From contig NZ_JOEI01000023.1 in the NCBI RefSeq assembly GCF_000718095.1, positions 27,855 to 91,854 of the forward strand: a stretch of 64,000 nucleotides of DNA, read 5' to 3'. This document shows, piece after piece, positions 7,455-15,035 of the stretch. Made by a program: the position numbers and the translations under genes. The notes beneath the pieces were generated by a model. That model made no database searches. It saw only the letters and a program-made list of their open reading frames with translations, and had not been told where the DNA came from. Numbering within the stretch: position 1 is the stretch's first letter; every line of letters starts with the position of its first letter. The stretch is from Streptomyces scopuliridis RB72. GTDB lineage: Bacteria; Actinomycetota; Actinomycetes; Streptomycetales; Streptomycetaceae.

Positions 7455-7865
7455 ATGGCCATCACCTGTACGACGGGCCGACACGCCGAGCATGACGTCT
7501 ACGCGGCCCAGTGCCCGTGCCGGGATGTGCTCGATCTGCTGGCCAACAAGTGGGCCGCGCTGGCGATCGGCGCGCTGGAGGAAGGGCCGCAGCGGTTCGG
7601 CGCGCTGCAGCGACGGCTTCAGGGTGTCAGTCCCAAGGTGCTCACGAGCACCCTGCGCCGACTGGAGGAGCACGGATTTGTCGACCGTACGGTCTATCCG
7701 GCCGTGCCGCTCCATGTGGAGTACGCGCTCACCGCACTCGGCGTGAGCGTCGCCGAACCGCTCGGGCAGGTACGCGCCTGGGTGGAGAACCATCTCGACG
7801 AGATCAGATCGTCCGGCACGGAGGAGGCTGCCTGTGTCACTCCCGGAGGTGACTCACCACATTGA
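7455..7865 (+). CDS. HxlR-family winged-helix transcriptional regulator
   Basis: This 136-residue regulator has the HxlR pattern: QCPCRDVLDLLANKWAALAI with a leading cysteine pair, then the winged helix RFGALQRRLQGVSPKVLTST followed by LRRLEEHGFVDRTVYPAVPLHVEYALT. ATG at 7455 is selected over one at 7440, because GGAGGGG at 7442-7448 is spaced correctly for it. The two N-terminal cysteines (CPC) could serve as a thiol sensor, as in redox-sensing members such as YodB or HypR. The divergent quinone oxidoreductase is the probable target. The 3' end overlaps the convergent glyoxalase-fold gene by 29 bases. Confidence 0.88.
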   Translation: MAITCTTGRHAEHDVYAAQCPCRDVLDLLANKWAALAIGALEEGPQRFGALQRRLQGVSPKVLTSTLRRLEEHGFVDRTVYPAVPLHVEYALTALGVSVAEPLGQVRAWVENHLDEIRSSGTEEAACVTPGGDSPH

Positions 7866-8190
7866 CCACCCGGCCGTTGGGATCGGTGACGAAGAACCGC
7901 CGTACCCCCCACGCCTCGTCGCGCAGGGGGTAGACGATCTCGGCGCCGCTCGCGACGACCGCCGCGTACACCGTGTCCACGTCGTCCACCTCGATGCTCA
8001 GATCGGGGACGACGGCGACGGACTCGTCGTGCCGCATCAGCGTCAGCTGCGCGCTGGGCTGGGAAGGGGAGGCGAGCGTCATGACCCAGCCCAGGTTCAT
8101 GACTTCCTCCAGTCCGAGGAGTCCGTAGAAGTCCCGGCTCTCCTGCATGGCCTCGGACCGAATGTCGGGTACGACTCTGCGGACGGACAT
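7837..8190 (-). CDS. VOC (glyoxalase/bleomycin-resistance fold) protein
   Basis: The 117-residue protein has one vicinal-oxygen-chelate module pair: DIRSEAMQESRDFYGLLGLEEV, LTLMRHDESVAVVPDLSIEVD and the closing RRFFVTDPNGRVVNVVSHLRE. The latter carries the usual metal-site glutamate/asparagine region. VOC proteins include glyoxalases, dioxygenases and drug-binding resistance proteins; nothing here narrows the choice. It overlaps the end of hxlR, so antisense interference at their 3' ends is possible. Confidence 0.8.
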   Translation of the reverse strand: MSVRRVVPDIRSEAMQESRDFYGLLGLEEVMNLGWVMTLASPSQPSAQLTLMRHDESVAVVPDLSIEVDDVDTVYAAVVASGAEIVYPLRDEAWGVRRFFVTDPNGRVVNVVSHLRE

Positions 8191-8265
8191 CGGTGGCTCC
8201 TGTCGGTGACTGCGGGCGGTCCCGCGTGCCCCATCCTTCCCCCAAGCGGGGCCCGTTGTCCGTCG

Positions 8266-9240
8266 TCAGGGCCGGGCGTCGCCGGTGACGATGGTGCGTT
8301 CCGCGGAGAATTTGCCCCAGTTGCCGTCGGGCAGCTTGGCACGGATCTTCACCCGGTAGGTCTCACCGGCCTTCTTGCTCGCGAACACGCTGTAGGTGGC
8401 CCGGCCCGTGGGAGGCTCGCCGCCCCAGATCAGCGTCGTCGCGAACTTCCCGTCGAGATAGATCTGGTACGAGGGGACCTTGCCGCCGGTCTTCGGTGCC
8501 AGCCAGGACAGGTCCACGTAGTGGGCGCCGTCGGCGGCATGCGTCGCGGCCCGGAAATCGACGGGCGCGGTGTCGGGATCGTCGCCCGGGCCGCGCGGGG
8601 TGGTGATCTCCACGGCCCGGCTGGCGGGCGAGGTGTTGTCGGCCGCGTCCCGCGCGGTCACGGTGAAGCTGTAGTCGGTCCCCGGCCGCAGCTGGGTGAT
8701 CCGCGCGCTGGTCGCGCCCCCGTCGACGCTATGGATCTTGGAGCCGCCCTGGTAGATGTCGTACGAGGTGACGCCCTGGTCGCCCGCCGACGCGGCCCAG
8801 TTGAGCCGGGCGCCCCGGGCGCCGTCGCTCTTGCCCGTCACTCCGGTCGGCCGGGCCGGGGCCTTCTTGTCCTCGGCGACCGCGGCCGGTGTGGTGACGG
8901 CCAGTTCGCCGCTGGGCGGGGAGACGGCCCCCTCGGCGCCCCGGGCCCGGACGCTGAAGGTGTAGGCGGTCGACGGCTTCAGCCCGGTGACATCGATCAT
9001 GGTCTCGTCGGCCGGGACGTCCTTGATCTTCGTCTTGCCCCGGTAGACCTCGTAGCCGCTGACTCCGTCCTTGCCGGGGGCAGGCTTCCACATGACATGG
9101 ACGGAAGTGGCGCTCCCGGCCTGGGCGGTGACGCCGGCCGGCGCCGAAGGCGCCTTCGCGGCCTCGTCGTCGGAGCCGCACGCGCCCAGCACGAGGACGG
9201 CGGCGGACGTGAGGGCGGCAAGGCTGAAGGTCCTTCTCAT
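8266..9240 (-). CDS. Lipoprotein with three fibronectin type III domains
   Basis: The protein of 324 residues starts MRRTFSLAALTSAAVLVLGA with a lipobox LGAC (cysteine at residue 21), so it should be lipidated and face outward. Three FN3 repeats follow at about 30-120, 125-215 and 220-324, each ending in a SAYTFSVRARG-type strand; the third diverges (THAADGAHYVDLSWLAPKTG). No catalytic domain is present. FN3 modules are frequent spacers in actinobacterial chitinases and other polysaccharidases. ATG at 9240 has GGAGG upstream. A promoter with a DasR-like half site precedes it, hinting at a role in chitin or N-acetylglucosamine physiology; that is inference. Confidence 0.82.
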   Translation of the reverse strand: MRRTFSLAALTSAAVLVLGACGSDDEAAKAPSAPAGVTAQAGSATSVHVMWKPAPGKDGVSGYEVYRGKTKIKDVPADETMIDVTGLKPSTAYTFSVRARGAEGAVSPPSGELAVTTPAAVAEDKKAPARPTGVTGKSDGARGARLNWAASAGDQGVTSYDIYQGGSKIHSVDGGATSARITQLRPGTDYSFTVTARDAADNTSPASRAVEITTPRGPGDDPDTAPVDFRAATHAADGAHYVDLSWLAPKTGGKVPSYQIYLDGKFATTLIWGGEPPTGRATYSVFASKKAGETYRVKIRAKLPDGNWGKFSAERTIVTGDARP

Positions 9241-9265
9241 GGCCGTGTCCTCCACCTGGGGGCAA

Positions 9266-9306
9266 TGGTCTAGACATATATGACACAGGTGTCGGGTTCA
9301 CATCAA
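9266..9306 (-). promoter_or_regulatory. Promoter with DasR-like (dre) operator for the FN3 lipoprotein
   Basis: On the minus strand TTGATG (9301-9306) and TCATAT (9278-9283) are 17 bp apart and resemble -35/-10 hexamers. Directly downstream lies TGTCTAGACCA (9266-9276), eleven bases matching the dre core TGGTCTAGACCA with one mismatch. Binding there would cover the start of transcription. Confidence 0.5.
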
Positions 9307-9349
9307 GGGGCAGGCGGTATCCGATGACGGATCATCACGACTCCCGCCC

Positions 9350-9615
9350 GCCACGGCCATCGCGGCCGGACTCGTCCGCACCGGGGCTCGCGTCGCCGCC
9401 AACGGGCGCGGTGCCGACTCGGTGGACGCGGCGCTGGAGCGCCTGCGCGGGCAGGGGGCCGTACGGCGACTTCCTCGCGGCGCCCGGTGACATCACCTCG
9501 TGCGGGGCCCGCGGCGAGCGGCGGTGTGACCGTCGGCCGCGTGCTCGCGGGACCGACGCATACGCCCGGCGTGGGGGAGTTCGTACGGGGGCTGATCGAC
9601 TCGATCGTTCCCTGA
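9350..9615 (+). pseudogene. Decayed short-chain dehydrogenase remnant
   Basis: Two pieces in different frames resemble the ends of one SDR. Frame one (9350-9490) reads ATAIAAGLVRTGARVAANGR and continues GADSVDAALERLRGQG, like the segment after the SDR glycine motif. Frame two (9520-9615) reads VTVGRVLAGPTHTPGVGEFV and then ends RGLIDSIVP-stop, like an SDR C-terminus. The roughly 150 central residues, including the catalytic tyrosine and lysine, are gone. I infer a large internal deletion plus a frameshift; the assignment rests on motif resemblance only. Confidence 0.55.
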
Positions 9616-9654
9616 CCGGGGCACCTTCCAGTCCCGGTCAGGGAACGATCGAGT
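9599..9654. terminator. Very strong hairpin, 22-bp perfect arms, 12-base loop
   Basis: Positions 9599-9620 and 9633-9654 are exact reverse complements; the left arm starts ACTCGATCG and the right arm ends CGATCGAGT. It begins inside the 3' end of the decayed SDR and ends 19 bases before the carbonic anhydrase stop, so it probably terminates both convergent transcripts. Confidence 0.8.
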
Positions 9655-9672
9655 GGTGACGCGGTGAGCCGG

Positions 9673-10383
9673 TCAGGCGATCCGGTGGACCAGCTGGTTG
9701 GTGAGCTCGTAGCGGGCTCCGACGATGGCCAGCTTGCCCTGGGACACCCTGGCCGCGAGGTCGGGCTCGGCGGCGAGACGGGCCTGGACCATCTTGACGT
9801 TGGCGCTGACGGTGGCGTCGACGCGCGCGTCGCCGTGCTGGGAGTGATCTATGGCGGGCTTGATCTGGTCGGCCAGATACTGAATGTGGGCCGGCAGCCG
9901 CTCGCCGGTCTCCTCGGCCTCGACCGCCGCGGCGACGGCGCCGCACGACTGGTGGCCCAGGACCAGGACCAGCGGGATCTCCAGCTCCAGCACGCCATAG
10001 GCGATGCTGCCGAGGACGGCCTCGTCCAGGACCTCACCGGCCGACCGTACGGTCATCAGGTCGCCGAGGCCCTGGTCGAAGGCGAGCTCCGGTGGCACCC
10101 GGGAGTCGATGCACCCGAGGACGACGGCGAACGGGTGCTGGCCCGTCACCAGGGTCTGCCGCACGGTCTCGGTCTCGTGCGGGTGCTGCTGCCGGAAGGT
10201 TCGCCAGCGCTTGTTGCCCTCGGAGAGCTCAAGAAGTGCCTGGTCGGGAGTTGCCGGGCGGGCACTCCTCGGCCGGGTGACAGCCGCGCCCGCGGAGGAC
10301 GCGGTAAGCGTCACTCCCGCGGTGACGGCGGTTCCCGCGACGGCCGCGCGAAGCAGCGTCCTGCGGGGTGTTCCCGTGGCCAT
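9673..10383 (-). CDS. Secreted beta-class carbonic anhydrase
   Basis: This 236-residue enzyme hydrates CO2 to bicarbonate. The N-terminus MATGTPRRTLLRAAVAGTAV with an alanine-rich hydrophobic stretch ending SSAGA is a twin-arginine-type signal, so the protein is exported folded. The zinc ligands and the Asp-Arg dyad of the beta class are present: VVLGCIDSRVPPE (Cys, Asp, Arg) and LGHQSCGAV (His, Cys). ATG at 10383 is preferred to an upstream start, since the twin-arginine motif should be near the N-terminus. It is a single-gene unit that ends at the 22-bp hairpin. Confidence 0.92.
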   Translation of the reverse strand: MATGTPRRTLLRAAVAGTAVTAGVTLTASSAGAAVTRPRSARPATPDQALLELSEGNKRWRTFRQQHPHETETVRQTLVTGQHPFAVVLGCIDSRVPPELAFDQGLGDLMTVRSAGEVLDEAVLGSIAYGVLELEIPLVLVLGHQSCGAVAAAVEAEETGERLPAHIQYLADQIKPAIDHSQHGDARVDATVSANVKMVQARLAAEPDLAARVSQGKLAIVGARYELTNQLVHRIA

Positions 10384-10479
10384 GGGGGGTCTCTGTGCGT
10401 GTCTGGTCAATATCACGGCCGGAGACTATCCGTGACAGCCTTGGCCAACGATTTCACTTGGTGATTTGTTGACCAGCTC

Positions 10480-10559
10480 TTGAGCCAACTGTGGCTCAAA
10501 CAGAGCGGGTTCAATAGGCGCTCGGTGTCCGTTCCACAGCCGTTCAGCGGTTGAACCCG
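10480..10559. promoter_or_regulatory. Neighbouring inverted repeats between carbonic anhydrase and GNAT genes
   Basis: TTGAGCCA-ACTG-TGGCTCAA (10480-10499) is a perfect 8-bp-arm dyad. CGGGTTCAA at 10506-10514 and TTGAACCCG at 10551-10559 form a second perfect 9-bp pair 36 bases apart. They lie in the divergent promoter region and share TTGAA/TTCAA cores. Operators or a cruciform are both possible; the binding factor is not known. Confidence 0.4.
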
Positions 10560-10610
10560 ACCGGGGAGGCCGCCGGTCTGTGGTTGCATGGTTCGGTGAA
10601 TCGACAGACT

Positions 10611-11141
10611 ATGCCTACGGCCGATGACATCCCCATGTGTGATATCCGGCGTCGCGGCAGGGATGATCTCGACGCATGCGTACGGGTCCTGGCCGAGGTG
10701 CACAAGGGCGACGGGTACCCGGTGAACTGGCCGGAACACCCCACGGGCTGGCTTGCTCATCCCGCCCAACTCGACGCCTGGGTAGCCGAATTGGACGGTC
10801 GGATCGTGGGTCATCTCGCCCTTGGTCCGGCGGGCGAGGGCGATGTGGCCCCCGCGCTCTGGAGCAGCCGCGCCGGCACCACCATCCGCGAGACCGCCGT
10901 GGTGAGCCGCCTGTTCGTCGCCCCCTCCGCGCGCGGTCACGGGATCGGCGCCCTGCTCATGGCCCAGGCCGTGCGGGAGGCCAGAGAGCGCGGTCTGCAC
11001 CCCGTACTGGACGTGGTGTCCACCGACGCCGCCGCGGCGGCACTTTACGAACGCATGGGCTGGAGCTTGCTCGCGGTTGTCGATCAGCGCTGGAGCCCGG
11101 ATCAGACGGTCACCATCCGCTGCTACGCCGCCCCCGCCTGA
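10611..11141 (+). CDS. GNAT-family N-acetyltransferase
   Basis: The 176-residue protein has GNAT motif A with the acetyl-CoA pyrophosphate loop (VSRLFVAPSARGHGIGALLM), preceded by GRIVGHLALG and followed by VSTDAAAAALYERMGWSLLA. It transfers an acetyl group from acetyl-CoA to an amine; the acceptor is unknown. The start is uncertain. ATG at 10611 (MPTADDIPMCDIRRRG) is used, ATG at 10635 fits the usual family N-terminus nearly as well, and neither has a clear ribosome site. The 3' end overlaps the convergent phosphotransferase gene by 19 bases. Confidence 0.82.
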   Translation: MPTADDIPMCDIRRRGRDDLDACVRVLAEVHKGDGYPVNWPEHPTGWLAHPAQLDAWVAELDGRIVGHLALGPAGEGDVAPALWSSRAGTTIRETAVVSRLFVAPSARGHGIGALLMAQAVREARERGLHPVLDVVSTDAAAAALYERMGWSLLAVVDQRWSPDQTVTIRCYAAPA

Positions 11142-12139
11142 TCCAGCCGCCGCAGGGCCGCTTCGAGTTGCGGGGCCACATGACGCCAGGCCCAGGCCCG
11201 TTCGTCGGCCCCGTAACCACGCGGTACCCCTTCCGTCAGCATGATCAGATAGAGATAGCCGCGGTAGAGCGCCATCCGCAGCCGGGCTGACGCACCGAAC
11301 CGCGCCAGGCCGCCCGCCGCCTCGTATCCGGCGAGGAAGTCGGCGTCCTCCTCGATCTCACCGAGCAGGGCCAAGGAGACGAAGTCCGCGAGCGGATCGC
11401 CCCAGAACATCCGCTCGCCGTCGATGATTCCGCTGACGGTACGGGCACCGGGCGCGCCGTCGAGCAGGATGTTTCCCTGCCACAGATCGAAGTGGACCGC
11501 GACGGGGACCGTCACCTCGTCGAGGACCTCCGACGCCCCGGTCATCAGGCCATGGATCGCGTCAGGCGTCCGCGGCAGCCGCGCCCCGTAGCGGACGGCG
11601 TCCTCCAGCAGTCGCTCCACCATGGCCGTGAACGCCTCACGCCAGCTCCCCGCGAGCGGGCCGAACGGCCGCGCCGGATAGCCGAAGCCCGGACCGGTCA
11701 CCGTATGCGTCCGGGCCACCAGCCCGCCCAACTCCCGGCGCAGCCGGGTGCGTTCCTCCGGGGCGAGCTCCCCGTCCAGCTCCTGCCATGGCGTACCCGG
11801 ACAGGCCGACATGATCAGAAACGCCCCGGTCGCGGCGCCCGGATCGGTCTCGTACCGCACCACGTCCGGCACCGGCACACTCCCGGTCGCGCCCACCGCC
11901 GTATAGAACTCGACCTCGCCGCGCAGCAGATCGCGCTCGTACCCGAGGCCCGGGAGTGACACGGACGGGGGAATTTTCACGACCCACCGACGGCCGTCGC
12001 GCAGCGAGATCCGGAAGAGCGCGTTGTACGTACCGCCCGACAGCGGCTCGCACGACACCACGTCTTCGGGTGGTATCCCGGCCACGCGGATCGCCGTACC
12101 CGCGGCCCTGGCCGCCGTGGACCCGGACTCGGTCGCCAT
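11123..12139 (-). CDS. Aminoglycoside phosphotransferase-fold kinase (APH family)
   Basis: The 338-residue protein has the APH/choline-kinase fold: a glycine-containing ATP loop (PLSGGTYNALFRISL), WVVKIPP with the lysine, and the catalytic Brenner motif VHFDLWQGNILLD. The metal motif is IIDGERMFWGDPLADF, where the usual DxD/DWE aspartate is D-G-E. Members phosphorylate aminoglycosides, sugars, choline or other hydroxyl compounds. It starts four bases after the LacI stop on the same strand, so it is cotranscribed as the last gene of the rhamnose catabolic arm. A sugar or sugar-derivative substrate is therefore possible but unproven. Confidence 0.82.
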   Translation of the reverse strand: MATESGSTAARAAGTAIRVAGIPPEDVVSCEPLSGGTYNALFRISLRDGRRWVVKIPPSVSLPGLGYERDLLRGEVEFYTAVGATGSVPVPDVVRYETDPGAATGAFLIMSACPGTPWQELDGELAPEERTRLRRELGGLVARTHTVTGPGFGYPARPFGPLAGSWREAFTAMVERLLEDAVRYGARLPRTPDAIHGLMTGASEVLDEVTVPVAVHFDLWQGNILLDGAPGARTVSGIIDGERMFWGDPLADFVSLALLGEIEEDADFLAGYEAAGGLARFGASARLRMALYRGYLYLIMLTEGVPRGYGADERAWAWRHVAPQLEAALRRLDQAGAA

Positions 12140-12143
12140 GCGA

Positions 12144-13187
12144 TCAGCGCCCCAGGCGGCGCGTCGAACTGCGCACCACCAGCTCCGGCTGGAGGACGAC
12201 GGAGCGATGCGTGTGACGCTCCGCGTCCGGGCCCGTCTCGTCCATCAGCATCTCCGCCGCCGCCCGTCCCATCGCGTCGGCCGGCTGCCGTACGGACGTG
12301 AGCGGTACGACGGCCGCCGCCGCGAACTCGATGTCGTCGTAGCCGACGATCGACACATCGCCCGGCACCTCCACCCCGGCCCCGTACATCGCCTGCAGCA
12401 CGCCCAGCGCGAGCAGGTCATTGGCGCAGAACACCGCGGTCGGACGCTCCGCGAGCCCCAGCAGCCGGGCACCGGCGTCGATACCGGACGCCACATCGAG
12501 CCGAGCCGACTCCACCTGCCGCAGGGCCTCTTCGGGCAGACCCGCCTCGCGCAGCGCCGCCAGCGCACCGGTTCGGCGGTCCCGGCACTGGGGGAGCGAC
12601 ATCGGGCCGCTGATATACGTGACGGAGCGGTGCCCGGCCGCCAGCAGATGCCGGACGGCGAGCGCGCCACCGGCCACATCGTCCACCGATACCGAGCACC
12701 CCTCGGCGGCGGGCACCGCCCGGTCGACATGGACGAACGGAATGCCCCGGCGCGCGAAGTCCCGTACGTTGGCGCCGGTCGCGTCCGCCGGGGTGAGCAG
12801 CACCCCGCGCACCCGCTGCTCGGCGAAGAGCGCCAGATACTCCGCCTCCTCGGCCGTGCTGCCCGCGCTGTTGCAGAGCATCACCCCGAGCCCCGCCTCA
12901 CGCGCGGCCCGCTCGGCGCCCTTGGCGACGGCGACGAAGAAGGGGTTGGCCATGTCGAGGACCAGAATGGCCAGAATGCGGCTGGTACCGACCCTGAGCT
13001 GCCGGGCCGTCTCGCTCCGTACGAAACCGAGCTGGTCTATCACCGCCCGCACCCGCACCCGGGTGTGCTCCGAGACCTTCTCTGGCCGGTTGAGCACATT
13101 CGAGACGGTGCCGACCGAGACCCCCGCCAGCCGGGCCACGTCCTTGATACCGACCGTCTGCGCCACGCGTCCTGCCCGTTCTGTCAC
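12144..13187 (-). CDS. LacI-family regulator, likely rhamnose repressor (copy 1)
   Basis: The helix-turn-helix is GIKDVARLAGVSVGTVSNVL with NRPEKVSEHT following. The periplasmic-binding-like core contains ILVLDMANPFFVAVAKGAER, GVLLTPADATG and SIVGYDDIEFAAAAVVPLTS. GTG at 13187 gives 347 residues; GTG at 13166 (MAQTVGIKDV), with AGGA close by, is a reasonable alternative. It lies downstream of rhaI-rhaD-rhaB, so expression of the pathway is coupled to its own regulator. The DNA-binding helix is almost identical to that of the second LacI protein at 26637, suggesting shared operators. Confidence 0.9.
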   Translation of the reverse strand: MTERAGRVAQTVGIKDVARLAGVSVGTVSNVLNRPEKVSEHTRVRVRAVIDQLGFVRSETARQLRVGTSRILAILVLDMANPFFVAVAKGAERAAREAGLGVMLCNSAGSTAEEAEYLALFAEQRVRGVLLTPADATGANVRDFARRGIPFVHVDRAVPAAEGCSVSVDDVAGGALAVRHLLAAGHRSVTYISGPMSLPQCRDRRTGALAALREAGLPEEALRQVESARLDVASGIDAGARLLGLAERPTAVFCANDLLALGVLQAMYGAGVEVPGDVSIVGYDDIEFAAAAVVPLTSVRQPADAMGRAAAEMLMDETGPDAERHTHRSVVLQPELVVRSSTRRLGR

Positions 13188-13248
13188 ATCTCGTTGGTTC
13201 CCCTGACCGAGTGGACCATCCTAACGGGGGACACGGCCCCGCCCGGAT

Positions 13249-13308
13249 ATATCACCCACAGGTATGTCACCAAAGGAATGTCGCCCGGAGGAGGACAGCC
13301 ATGTCCCC
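13249..13308. repeat. Direct repeats of ATGTCNCC upstream of lacI copy 1
   Basis: ATATCACC (13249), ATGTCACC (13264), ATGTCGCC (13278) and ATGTCCCC (13301) occur in one orientation at steps of 15, 14 and 23 bp. They fill most of the 130-bp gap between rhaB and the regulator. The first three steps put them near one and a half helical turns apart. They may be binding sites or chance. Confidence 0.35.
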
Positions 13309-13317
13309 GGAGGCACG

Positions 13318-14820
13318 TCACCGCCGCGCGCCCTCGCCGGCGAGCAGTGCGGCGGCCCGGTCCCACTCCGCCCGGTCTCCGGTGGGCTCGTACCGGCGCG
13401 GCTCCAGCGTGGCGCGGAGCAGGGCGCGCAGCTCGGCGAGACCACCCCGGACAACGCCCGCGGCGCGCGCCTGGACGAGTACGTTGCCGAGCGCGGCGGC
13501 CTCCGCGGGACCCGCGACGACGGGCAGCCCGCAGGCGTCCGCGGTGAGCCGGCACAGCAGTTCGTTGTGGGCGCCGCCGCCGACGATATGCACGGTGTCC
13601 ACGGCGCGGCCCGACAGCCGCTGGGCGTCCTCGATCGCCCTGCGGTGCGCCAGCGCCAGGGAGTCGAGGACACAGCGGGTGATCTCGGCCGGAGTCTCCG
13701 GCGCCGGTCCCCCGACGCGACGGCAGGCCTCCCGGATGCGGTCCGGCATACCGCCAGGCGCGAGAAACGCCGGATCGTCGGCGTCCACGAACGACCGCAG
13801 CCCCGGCACCCCGGCCGCCTCCCGCAACAGCCGGTCGAGCCGCTGCGGCGCGCCCTCGGCCTCCCAGGTGCGCAGACACTCCTGGAGCAGCCACAGGCCC
13901 ATGATGTTGCGCAGATAGCGGACCGTGCCGTCGACGCCCAGCTCGTTCGTGAAGTTGGCGCTCCTGCTCTCCTCGGTGAGCACCGGGGCGTCCAGCTCCA
14001 GCCCCGCCAAGGACCAGGTGCCGGTGGCGACATAGGCGAACCGGTCCCCGGAGGCCGGCACTGCGGCGACGGCCGAGGCGGTGTCGTGGGAGCCGACGGC
14101 CGTCACCGGCACCGGGCTGGTCAGCCCGGTCTCGGCGAGCACCTCCGGCAGGAGCCGTCCCGCCGGATCGCCCGGACCGCGCAGCGGCGCGAAGAGCGTC
14201 AGATCGATGCCGAGCGCGTCGGCGACGGACCGTGACCACTCCCGGGTCCGGGGGTCGATGAGCTGGGTGGTGGAGGCGTTGGTGAGTTCGGTCCCGGCCT
14301 CGCCGGTGAGCCAGTACGCGATCAGATCGGGGATCAGCAGCAGTCGGCGCGCGGCGCCGAGCGCGGGACTGCCCTGCGCGGCGGTGAGCTGGTACAGCGT
14401 GTTGAACGGCAGGTACTGGAGGCCCGTGGCCCCGTACAGCGCGGACGGCGACAGCACCGCGCCGACCTTCGCCGCCTCGCCCTCCGTACGGGTGTCCCGG
14501 TAGTGCACCGGATTGCCGAGCAGCGCGCCGGTGGCGTCCAGCAGCCCGTAGTCGACGGCCCAGGTGTCGATCCCGACGCTCGCGGGCGCGCGCCCCGCCG
14601 CCGCGCCGGCCGCCCGCAGCCCGTCGAGCACGCCCGCGTACAGCGACAGGATGTCCCAGTGCAGCGTCCCCGCGGTCCGTACCGGCCGGTTGGGGAAGCG
14701 GTGGACCTCCTCCAGACGCAGCGTCCCGGCGCCCCGGCCGGAGACATGCCCGACCATGACACGGCCGCTGGACGCGCCGAGGTCGACGGCGGCGAAGGGG
14801 AGCGGTTCGGTGGGTGGCAC
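13318..14820 (-). CDS. rhaB: L-rhamnulokinase
   Basis: This 500-residue FGGY-family sugar kinase phosphorylates L-rhamnulose to L-rhamnulose-1-phosphate. It opens with FAAVDLGASSGRVMVGHVSG, the RhaB-type phosphate loop, then has VGIDTWAVDYGLLDATG, a substrate-site segment, VGSHDTASAVAAVPASG with the catalytic-base region, YVATGTWSLAG, and the C-terminal VHIVGGGAHNELLCRLTADA. GTG at 14820 is selected because it sits just ahead of the conserved motif and has GAGG upstream; the longer open frame is arginine/proline-rich and unlike the family. It follows the aldolase gene by 215 bases, a gap in which no promoter is evident. Confidence 0.95.
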   Translation of the reverse strand: MPPTEPLPFAAVDLGASSGRVMVGHVSGRGAGTLRLEEVHRFPNRPVRTAGTLHWDILSLYAGVLDGLRAAGAAAGRAPASVGIDTWAVDYGLLDATGALLGNPVHYRDTRTEGEAAKVGAVLSPSALYGATGLQYLPFNTLYQLTAAQGSPALGAARRLLLIPDLIAYWLTGEAGTELTNASTTQLIDPRTREWSRSVADALGIDLTLFAPLRGPGDPAGRLLPEVLAETGLTSPVPVTAVGSHDTASAVAAVPASGDRFAYVATGTWSLAGLELDAPVLTEESRSANFTNELGVDGTVRYLRNIMGLWLLQECLRTWEAEGAPQRLDRLLREAAGVPGLRSFVDADDPAFLAPGGMPDRIREACRRVGGPAPETPAEITRCVLDSLALAHRRAIEDAQRLSGRAVDTVHIVGGGAHNELLCRLTADACGLPVVAGPAEAAALGNVLVQARAAGVVRGGLAELRALLRATLEPRRYEPTGDRAEWDRAAALLAGEGARR

Positions 14821-15035
14821 GGCTGACCTCGTCGGAACTCGTCGAACAGCGGGGGAGACAGCGGAGGGGGGCAACGCCGGGGAGCGAGGGCGGCGGATGC
14901 GGGGGCTTTTGGCCAACGCCGCGAGTGTGCGTGATGGGCGGCGCGACGGGGCGAAGCTTGCCGGGAGGGGCACTAGGCCGATGGACCGGCCCGGCTCCCC
15001 GGCCGATGGCCTGGCCCGCCCGCTCCGCCGTGACC

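Noticed and set aside
14821..15035. Possible separate promoter in the 215-bp gap before rhaB
   Set aside because: Only imperfect GGCCGATGG repeats are present; no -35/-10 pair or LacI operator like O1/O2 is visible, so read-through from rhaI is simpler.
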